8,420 nt of DNA. Origin: Chloroflexota bacterium (GTDB lineage: Bacteria; Chloroflexota; Anaerolineae; Anaerolineales; Anaerolineaceae). The stretch covers positions 1-8,420 of the forward strand of contig JAAZIH010000181.1 of the NCBI GenBank assembly GCA_012800995.1, in the 5' to 3' direction. Below, in pieces: positions 1 through 7,700 of the stretch. Within the stretch, counting starts at the first letter, position 1. Every line of letters starts with the position of its first letter. The translations under genes were made by a program, and so were the position numbers. Below the pieces are notes generated by a model. It made no database searches and had not been told where the DNA came from. It saw only the letters and a list, made by a program, of their open reading frames with translations.

Positions 1-330
1 TAACAAATCTATTGGCATTCCGTTAGGGATGTGTGTAGCATTTTTGTCGATATTGATATGATCAAAAAAGAAGTGGTTCATGTAGTAGTGATAGCTGTTG
101 GGATTATCGGGCGGTAAATTGTAATACTCATCAAGGTTGAAGGTAGATATTTCACTAAAGTCGAGACCACTGGCTTGATGCCTGCGCACAAGTTCCTGGT
201 AGCATCCCAATGGCGTGGAGCCAGTTGCCAGGCCAAGAACGCTATTCGGTTTTTGGCGGATTTGTGATTCCATAATGTCGGCTGCTTGTCGACTTAAATC
301 TTCGTAAGAATTTACTGCGATTAGTTTCAT
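1..330 (-). CDS. nagB: Glucosamine-6-phosphate deaminase, N-terminal part (runs off window)
   Basis: Cytoplasmic enzyme that converts glucosamine-6-phosphate to fructose-6-phosphate and ammonia, feeding amino sugars into glycolysis. The first 110 residues are visible; family members are about 240-270 residues, so over half lies beyond the left edge. Family signatures seen: the sugar-phosphate-binding segment LATGSTPLG (residues 34-42), the FNLDEYY segment (64-70) carrying the catalytic aspartate region, and the following LPPDNPNSYHYYM stretch (72-84), which matches the NagB active-site neighbourhood (family knowledge). The start is the ATG whose complement is at 328-330; an AGGA ribosome binding site lies about 8 bases upstream on the minus strand. 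No frame damage is seen. The related 6-phosphogluconolactonase family shares the fold, but the LDEYY and SYHYYM segments favour the deaminase. It stands alone here, facing away from the rest of the window. Confidence 0.9.
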   Translation of the reverse strand, partial: MKLIAVNSYEDLSRQAADIMESQIRQKPNSVLGLATGSTPLGCYQELVRRHQASGLDFSEISTFNLDEYYNLPPDNPNSYHYYMNHFFFDHINIDKNATHIPNGMPIDLL

Positions 331-379
331 AATGTATCCTGATTTCTATTGCGTTATAAAGTAAGTACAATAATGCCCA

Positions 380-408
380 ATTTTACCTTAAATTTGACCA
401 GCTGATAA
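380..408 (-). promoter_or_regulatory. Candidate sigma70-type promoter for nagB
   Basis: Read on the minus strand, TTATCA (complement at 403-408) and TAAAAT (complement at 380-385) are separated by 17 bases. They match the -35 and -10 consensus at 4/6 and 5/6. This would give a leader of roughly 40 bases before the nagB ATG. A second, weaker -10-like hexamer, TATAAC, lies closer (353-358) but has a poor -35. AT-rich sequence makes chance matches easy, so this is a proposal only. Confidence 0.33.
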
Positions 409-541
409 CCGATTGTGCAACAAATGAAATTCAGGCAAAACTGGTAATACATGGTAGATCCTTATGCAATTCCATTAAGTAAGAATCCATAAAACGATAC
501 ATAAAAATAAGTGTTGAATTAGCCCCAGAGAATTATTAGCA

Positions 542-557
542 CGTTTCACGTGAAACA
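542..557. promoter_or_regulatory. parS: parS site 1 (ParB/Spo0J binding palindrome)
   Basis: The sequence CGTTTCACGTGAAACA contains the perfect 14-base palindrome GTTTCACGTGAAAC and matches the bacterial consensus TGTTTCACGTGAAACA at 15 of 16 positions (only the first base differs). In bacteria this site nucleates ParB, which spreads and loads SMC/condensin for chromosome segregation (established knowledge). It sits in non-coding DNA between nagB and the tRNA. A second site with the same core lies 806 bp away, which makes a chance occurrence very unlikely. No parA or parB gene is in the window. Confidence 0.88.
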
Positions 558-667
558 TCGCCAAGGAGTGAGTGGTTAGAAAGTCAACACAAAAAGACCA
601 AATATGAGACAGAAAATCGCTATAAGGTTTAATGAATGAGGTGGATAATGGAGATTAAAAGAATAAA

Positions 668-740
668 TGCTCTCGGCGTGATTCGAACACGCAACCGTCT
701 GCTCCGCAAGCAGGTGCTCTATCCATTAAGCTACGAGAGC
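668..740 (-). tRNA. tRNA-Arg, anticodon GCG
   Basis: A 73-base cloverleaf on the minus strand. The acceptor stem GCTCTCG/CGAGAGC is fully paired, with discriminator A at 668 and no encoded CCA. The D arm is GCTT/GAGC with a loop containing GG, and the T arm GCGTG/CACGC carries the TTCGAAT loop. The anticodon loop TTGCGGA places GCG at positions 34-36, reading arginine CGC and, by wobble, CGU. A20 and C35, known arginine identity elements, are present. Oddities: most bacteria use ACG (inosine) for this box, and the outermost anticodon-stem pair would be a C27-A43 mismatch. The rest of the molecule looks intact and the gene has an excellent promoter, so it is probably functional. Confidence 0.93.
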
Positions 741-749
741 ATTTGTTAA

Positions 750-1058
750 TGGACGCATATTCTACACCCAATTTTCAAATGGGTCAAGCGATTCGCATTA
801 GTTCATGTAAACAGGTCAGCACATCGTATACACTTTAAGAACCGAGGATATGAAGCATACCGTACTCGGTGTCTGGAAATAATTGGGTTACCATACAAAG
901 ATATTGAGGTGCACATTGATGAAGGATATCACCCACTTAGATTACCACGCATCGAGACACGAAGCCCCTTGAGAAACCAAATCCGATATCTAAAGGAGCG
1001 AACTATTGCCTATAAAATTTTGGCAATATCGCAAATTGTTTCACCTGAATTAAGTTGA
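750..1058 (+). pseudogene. Uninterrupted frame without a start: possible gene remnant
   Basis: A frame of 102 sense codons ends with TGA at 1056-1058 and contains no ATG. A possible GTG start in the middle lacks a ribosome binding site. The translation has protein-like composition, with stretches such as NRGYEAYRTRCLEIIGLPY and LRNQIRYLKERTIAYKILA. A second short frame, shifted by +1 (1054-1176), continues with similarly plausible sequence (NRFPREIPILRKKLNQNEF), as expected if an older gene had suffered a frameshift. I do not recognise a family. The first 40 bases overlap the tRNA promoter, so any genuine remnant would begin after about 788. It may equally be a chance open frame. Confidence 0.25.
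759..787 (-). promoter_or_regulatory. Sigma70-type promoter of the tRNA-Arg gene
   Basis: On the minus strand, TTGACC (complement at 782-787) is followed after exactly 17 bases by TAGAAT (complement at 759-764), each 5/6 to consensus. The -10 box ends 18 bases before the tRNA 5' end, so transcription would start near 752 and give a leader of about a dozen bases, typical for a stable RNA gene. The GC-rich discriminator typical of stringent control is not evident. Confidence 0.75.
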
Positions 1059-1347
1059 TGCTTTTTGTTTAAATAGATTTCCACGTGAGATTCCCATCCT
1101 TCGAAAAAAACTTAACCAAAATGAATTTATTTTAGAACAGGATATATTGAGACATTCTTTTTTTAGATCAAGATAGATATAAGTGTTTATGGCGTACTTG
1201 ATTCCCGAACTTTTGAATTGCAGATGAAACTCTTGTGTATAGCTGCTAATCCTGTTATTGAAAAGTGATAAACAACCCGACGTGGCTACCAATCAGTCAC
1301 ATCATTTACTTTGGTATACAAAACATGATGCTTGTTGGACTTTAATA

Positions 1348-1363
1348 TGTTTCACGTGAAACG
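1348..1363. promoter_or_regulatory. parS: parS site 2 (ParB/Spo0J binding palindrome)
   Basis: TGTTTCACGTGAAACG carries the same perfect 14-base palindrome as the first site and differs from the 16-base consensus only at the last position. It lies about 365 bp upstream of the nuclease start codon, in non-coding DNA. Together the two sites suggest a ParB loading cluster around the tRNA, and hence a location not far from the replication origin. That last step is inference from the usual clustering of parS near oriC. Confidence 0.88.
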
Positions 1364-1381
1364 GGATTTTACCATTTGCAA

Positions 1382-1397
1382 GTTAGGCGAGCCTAAC
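1382..1397. repeat. Compact inverted repeat, possible operator
   Basis: GTTAGGC and GCCTAAC are exact 7-base inverted arms separated by GA. The two-base centre is too short for a stable hairpin loop without opening the inner pairs, and no T-run follows, so an operator for a dimeric regulator is more likely than a terminator. The TTAGG...CCTAA layout resembles half-sites of DtxR-family metal regulators, but this likeness is loose. It lies 18 bases after the second parS and 330 bases before the nearest start codon on the plus strand, so the regulated gene is unclear. Confidence 0.4.
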
Positions 1398-1716
1398 AAA
1401 CCTGTCGTGCACAATGCAGAATATGCTGTAATTGTGATAAGAGGCAGTTCCAGAAAACTGGCATGCGCCGAATTGAAATGGTATTAGTCAATTTTCGATA
1501 TCTAATGGGGCTAATTTTAAGGACTTGTTTGCTCAGGAAGACCGAGGATTGTTGCCATGTTGATAACTGTAACCACGATTTACCAATACTTGGGGTAAAG
1601 TCCATATCAAAATTTTCTAATCAAGAAATTACAAATTGATAGACTGTAATCCACTAATTTTACTTACAAGCATGATAGAATTGGGTACATGAACTTTCTT
1701 AAATCCCATTCGTCCT

Positions 1717-1723
1717 GAGGAGG
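1717..1723 (+). promoter_or_regulatory. Strong ribosome binding site of the nuclease gene
   Basis: GAGGAGG lies four bases before the ATG at 1728. It closely complements the 3' end of 16S rRNA and fixes the start codon, which is immediately followed by a typical signal peptide. Confidence 0.85.
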
Positions 1724-1727
1724 AAAA

Positions 1728-4700
1728 ATGTCTCGTAAAGTTATATACATATTAACAATATTTGCAATGGTGCTTGGCATGATTGGCTTTCAGCCCGTTC
1801 AGCCGGTTTATGCCGCCAGCAACCTGCGCATTAGCCAAATATCTGGTGTCGGAGGTCTCGATAATTCTCCCTATAAGGAAAAATTTATCGAGCTTTTCAA
1901 TGCTGGCTCAACGGATGCTTCATTAGCGGGACTGTCTCTGCAATATGCTGCAGCTTCATCACTTGATTTTGGTGATCCCTTAACTTCGCTAATCGAATTG
2001 CCGAGTGATATTATTCCAGCAGGAGGCTATTACCTAATCAAGGTTAAAGAAACTCAAAAAGGTCAAGCCTCAATTCCTGAGCCAGATTTTGACGTATCGA
2101 CTTCAAGCCCATTTGAAATCGATGTAAGCTCTGGTAAAGTCGCATTGGTTACCGAAACAACAGCTTTGGGATGTAGCAGCTCAACTAACCCATGTTCTGA
2201 TGGGCAATTGGCAAGAGTCATCGACCGAATGGGCTACGGAGGCGTAAACTTTTATGAAGGAGACGCTTCAGGACCCAGTGGCGCGTTAGGACTTTCAGTT
2301 CAACGTAAGGATGCTGGCTGTCAGGATACTGACCAAAGCAATGAAGATTTGATCGCAGCCACGCCACTCCCACGCAACTCCGCCAGCGAAACATATAGCT
2401 GTACGCCAACTCAAGATCCTGTCTTGCTCAAGCTTAGCCAGGTCTACGGTGGCGGCGGAAACAGCGGTGCCCCGTACAAGCATGACTTTATTGAAATCTT
2501 TAATGCCGGTACGGCTGCCGTCTCGTTGGATGGCTTGTCCCTTCAATACGCGAGCGCTACCGGTGCCGGAAATTTTGGTGCGAGTGCGACCCAGCTGACC
2601 GAGCTTCCAAATGTCAGCTTAGAGCCTGGACAATATTTCCTGGTGCAAGAAGCTGCTGGAAATGGAGATGTTCCATCGCTTCCGGATCCGGATTATATAG
2701 ACCCAACGCCTATTGCCATGGGTGCTTCGGCAGGAAAGGTGGCTTTGGTTACCGGCACGACATCCTTAGGATGCAATGGTGGCTCAAACCCTTGTGATGC
2801 CACACAATTAGCAAGAATCATTGACTTGCTCGGTTTTGGCAACGCTAACTTCTATGAGGGTGCCGCCGCTGCCCCAACCTTAGGCAACGCGCTTTCAGCG
2901 CAACGCAAATCAGGCGGTTGCCAGGACACGGACGAAAACGGCGATGACTTTGAAGCGCTCACGCCCGCGCCACGCAATACTTCAAGTCCTATCAACCTTT
3001 GTGGCCCTGCTCCTACCGGCCCCACAGTTGATTCGATTGTCCCTGCCAATGGCGCGAGCGCTCCCAAAGATACCAATATCACTATCACCTTTAGCGAAGA
3101 AGTTACGGTAAGTGCCGGTTGGTACGATATCACTTGTAGCGTATCAGGCAATCATACAGCCGCGGTTACTGACGCCAATCCTGTTTATACCTTAAATCCA
3201 GATGTTGATTTCGACACGGGTGAAACCTGTACGGTGACTATCGACAAGGACTTGGTTGTCAACGCTACGAACCAAAACATGGCAGCTGATTTTGTTTCCA
3301 CATTTAACGTTGTGGCAGGTTGTGGTGATCCCTTTACAGCCATTTATGATATTCAGGGTTCTGGTGATGCCAGCCCAATTGCTGGACAAACGGTGACTAC
3401 CGAAGGCGTCGTGACAGCCAACTTCCAGGTGGGTGGCAAGAACGGTTATTTCATTCAAGATCCCCTTGGTGATGGCGACCCCACAACTTCAGACGGTATC
3501 TTTGTGTACAGCACCAACCCAACCGTCAACGTTGGCGATGCCTTGCGCATTACCGGTAAAGTGAGTGAATACTACAATCTGACCCAGATTACACCTACCA
3601 ATTCGACAACAGTGATGGTCTGCGGTACCGGTCAGACGATTGAACCGGTTGTGCTGACCTTGCCCACTACCGCGCCGAGAAGCTACGAAGCCTATGAAGG
3701 TATGCTGGTTACCTTCCCGCAAGATCTTTATATTTCTGAATATTACAACTATGACCGCTATGGCGAAATCGTGCTGGCAAGCAGTCGCCATTTCAGTCCC
3801 ACACATTCAAATGAACCGGGCGCGGACGCCATCGCTGCCGAAGCGGCTTATCAGCTTGATATGATTAAGGTTGATGACACACTTGGTACCCAGAATCCAC
3901 CTTACCTACGCCATCCTGATGGCACTCAGTTCACCAAAGAGCACTATTTCCGTGGCGGAGATACGGTAACTGGGCTTACTGGCGTCATGGATTACAACTT
4001 TGGCGAGTATAAAATCCAGCCAGTTGGCACAGCTACCTACGAATCACTCAATCCACGCCCGGCCGCGCCATCGCTCGTGGAAGGCGAAATCCGCATTGCC
4101 AGCCTGAACGTGCTCAACTATTTTGTGACTATTGACACTGGATCAAACATTTGTGGTCCTGCTGGCAACATGAATTGTCGTGGCGCGGATACGGCAGAAG
4201 AGCTCACCCGCCAGCGCACTAAAATCATTGCCGCTATTCTGGGCATGGAAGCAGACGTGATCGGTCTGATTGAAATTGAAAACGAACATCCTAATATCGC
4301 TGCCGATGCCGCGGTCATTGACCTTGTAGAAGGTCTCAACGCCGCCACCGCTCCAGGCACTTATGCTTACGTGGCAACGGGTAACATTGGCACGGATGCC
4401 ATCAAACAGGCTTTCATCTACAAACCTGCCAAAGTTGACCAGATTGGCAGCTTTGCTATTTTGGATGAAACTGTTGATCCCGCTTATGACACCACACGCA
4501 ACCGCCCCAGCCTCGCGGCAAGCTTTAAAGATAAAATCACCAATGAAATCTTTACCGTTTCTGTGAACCACTTCAAATCGAAAGGATCTGCTTGCGTGGG
4601 TGATCCAGATATGGGCGATGGACAGGGCAACTGTAACCTTACCCGCACTGCAGCAGCAGAAGTTTTGGTGGACTGGCTTGAAACAGACCCAACCGATGCT

Positions 4701-7700
4701 GGTTCTGGCATGTATGTCATCATTGGTGACCTGAACGCCTATGCCAAAGAAGACCCCATCGACGCGATCAAACTTGGCGCAGACGGCATCGCAGATACTG
4801 CTGATGACTGCATAAACTTAGTGGAACGCTTCCGCGGTGATAATGCCTACGGTTACGTTTTTGACGGACGCACTGGTTATCTTGATCATGCTTTGGCAAA
4901 CAAGAAATTTGCTTCTTACGTCCTGGATGCTAATTTCTGGAATATTAATGCTGACGAATCCGATGTCTTCGACTATGACATGACATTCAAACCAGTAGCA
5001 CAGCAAGAGCTTTACAGCCCGGATGCTTATCGCTCTTCTGACCATGACCCGGTTTTGATTAGTCTCATTCTCAACCATCCGCCTACAGCTGTGGATGATG
5101 AATATACAACCAACCAGGGTGTCGCTCTGGAAGTTGACGCGCCTGGCGTTTTGGCAAACGATACTGACCCGAACATCTACGACAAGATTACAGCTTCGTT
5201 GGTGGAGAATAGTGGACCTGCCAATGGAACGCTGGTCTTCAACGAAGACGGCAGCTTCGTTTATACACCCGACCCGGCATTTTCCGGTATCGACACTTTT
5301 GAATACACGATGCATGCTACACCTGGTTTGATGGCAGAGTATAGCGACACTGCCACGGTAACCATTAATGTGACTCACACAAACACCGCACCGGATCTTT
5401 ATCCCATTGAAGATCAAACCGTAACAGCGCTCACGACCTTAACATTTACCGCTGAAGCAACAGACCCAGAATCGCCCGAACAAACTCTGACATTCAGCCT
5501 GGTAGGTGCCCCTGAAGGTGCCACAATTGACCCCGTAACAGGCATCTTTAGCTGGACGCCGACCGCGGAACAAGGCAATCAGGTCTATAACTTTACCGTG
5601 AAAGTTTGCGATGATGGCACACCCGTGCTTTGCGATGAGAAACCAGTTAAGGTTACTGTATTGGCGGCTAATATCGCGCCAAAGCTCTATCCGATAACTG
5701 ATAAAACTGTAGATGAGTTGGTAGAGCTCACTGTTGCAGCTGAAGCTTCAGATCCTGATTTACCAGATCAGACTCTGACTTTCAGCCTGGTAAATGCCCC
5801 GGATGGCGCTGTTATTGATGCTGCGACTGGTCTGTTCACCTGGACGCCTACTGAAGCCCAAGGGCCCGGTGTGTTCACGATTACCGTCAAAGTCTGTGAC
5901 GATGGCGAACCTGTCTTGTGTGATGAAACCACGTTCAATGTAACCGTGAATGAGGTCAATCTTGCACCCAGCATCGAACCTGCGCTTGAAGATATGACCA
6001 TCAATGAGATGGAGCTCACCAGCTTCACCGTTGTGGCAGTTGATCCTGACTTGCCTGCGAATACATTGACTTACAGTCTTGTCGGCGCCCCGGTTGGCGC
6101 GGTGATTGACGCGACGATGGGTGAATTCACCTGGACGCCCACCGAACTGCAAGGTCCTGGCGTTTACACCTTTACTGTAAAAGTCTGTGATGACGGTGAT
6201 CCTGTCTTGTGTGATGAGCAAGAACTGACCATCACCGTACTTGAAGTCAACTTGCCACCAGAGTTCCTCTATCCGATTGAAGACAAAACGATCGATGAGC
6301 TCACCGAAGTTACCTACATTCTCAAGGCTACAGATCCTGATAAGCCTGCTCAAAATATTAGCTACAGCATGGAAAACGCTCCCGAAGGTGCCACATTGAA
6401 TCCTGTTACTGCAACCTTCAGTTGGACGCCCACTGAAGCCCAGGGTCCTGGCGTTTACACCATTACCTTTAGGGCATGCGATGATGGCGAACCAGTCGAA
6501 TGTGCTGAAGCTGAAGTGACCATTACGGTGCTTGAAGTTAACTTACCTCCAGTTATCGATCCCATTCCGGATCAAGAGGTTGATGAGTTAGAACTGCTGA
6601 CCTTTACCGCGCAAGCATCTGACCCCGATATCCCAGTGCAAACTTTGGCATTCAGCCTGAAGAACGCACCAGAAGGTGCCGCAATCGACCCGGTTACAGG
6701 TGTCTTTACCTGGACGCCTAACGTTAATCAAGGCACACAAACTTATCTCTTCCAGGTTTGCGTGAGCGATGGCGCGTTTGGAGTTTGTACCAATGTGACA
6801 GTGTTAGTCAATAATGTCGACTTCCCGCCTGTTGCCGTAGACGATGCTTATACGACTGATGAAGATGTTGTGCTCAACGTTCCCGCACCGGGTGTGCTCG
6901 AAAATGATACTGATCCCGATAGCCCCGTTATAACCGCGGTGTTGGTAGAAAACGTTAGCCATGGTGAACTTGTGCTTAATGCGGATGGTAGCTTTGTTTA
7001 CACACCAAATCAGGACTACAACGGCACTGATACATTCACTTACAAGGCCAGCGATGGCGCGCTTGAAAGCGAAGTGGCAACCGTGACCATTACCATTAAT
7101 CCGGTCAATGATGCGCCTGTTGCAGTAGATGACGAATATACTGTCGCTGAAGACAACGTTCTTACAGTGGCTGCACCTGGTGTGCTCGAAAATGACTATG
7201 ATGTTGATGGCGACGTGCTGAGTGCGGCATTGCGTAGCAATGTGAGTCACGGTGTTTTGGTTTTACTCTCTGATGGTTCCTTTACCTACACACCTGATCC
7301 TAACTTCTTCGGTACGGATAGCTTTACCTATACCTTATTAAGCTACCCGCAACCTGACAGTGGCTGGACTGATTGGGCAACCGTAACCATTACCGTTACC
7401 CCAGTAAACGACGCGCCGGTACTGGATGAAATTCCAGACTTCACCATTCCTGAATTGGAACCCTTCGCCTTTATCGCGACCGCGTCCGATGTGGATGATA
7501 CTGAGCTAACCTTCAGCCTTGTTAATCCTCCGGAAGGTGCCGCGATTGACCCCGAAACCGGCGAGTTCACCTGGACACCCACCCATGAACAAGTTGGCGA
7601 ACACGAGATTACCTTATGTGTAAGCGATGGCGAACTTGAGGATTGCCAGACCTTCACAATTACCGTTATAGCTGTAAATGCTTCGCCGGTAGCTGTTGAA

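Larger units (their letters stand above)
331..667. other. AT-rich intergenic region between nagB and tRNA-Arg
   Basis: About 340 bases with no credible coding frame on either strand. It contains the nagB ribosome binding site and candidate promoter at its left end and a parS site near 542-557. No hairpin followed by a T-run is visible after the tRNA 3' end, so the tRNA terminator was not identified. A single sequence at 640-648, GGTGGATAA, differs by one base from a DnaA box, but it is isolated. Confidence 0.6.
1059..1727. other. Non-coding region upstream of the giant nuclease gene
   Basis: AT-rich stretch of about 670 bases. It contains the second parS site (1348-1363), the inverted repeat at 1382-1397 and, at its right end, the ribosome binding site of the nuclease gene. 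The short minus-strand frames at 1050-1292 and 1393-1605 have no recognisable signatures and no ribosome binding site and are not called. No convincing -35/-10 pair was found for the downstream gene: TGTAAT (1645-1650) and TAGAAT (1676-1681) resemble -10 boxes, but neither has a matching -35 at the right distance. Confidence 0.55.

Noticed and set aside
640..648. GGTGGATAA, one base off a DnaA box
   Set aside because: It is a single isolated match in AT-rich DNA, with no cluster of boxes and no DNA-unwinding element, so it does not support an origin of replication here.
1082..1087. A third CACGTG core, possibly a degenerate parS
   Set aside because: Only about 10 of 16 positions match the parS consensus, and the arms are not palindromic beyond the hexamer.
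1050..1605. Two short minus-strand frames (80 and 70 codons) upstream of the nuclease gene
   Set aside because: No ribosome binding sites and no recognisable protein features. One overlaps the possible plus-strand remnant, and the other ends inside the inverted repeat.
1636..1681. Promoter-like hexamers (TTGATA, TGTAAT, TAGAAT) before the nuclease gene
   Set aside because: No pair has both acceptable sequence and a 16-18 base spacing, so a promoter call would be a guess.
4818..5417. 199-codon minus-strand open frame opposite the nuclease gene
   Set aside because: It lies antisense to strongly supported coding sequence with intact catalytic motifs. The translation has no family signatures; it is a shadow of the codon bias.
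5760..6353. 197-codon minus-strand open frame opposite the Ig repeats
   Set aside because: It is the repeat array read backwards, with periodic low-information sequence and no ribosome binding site.
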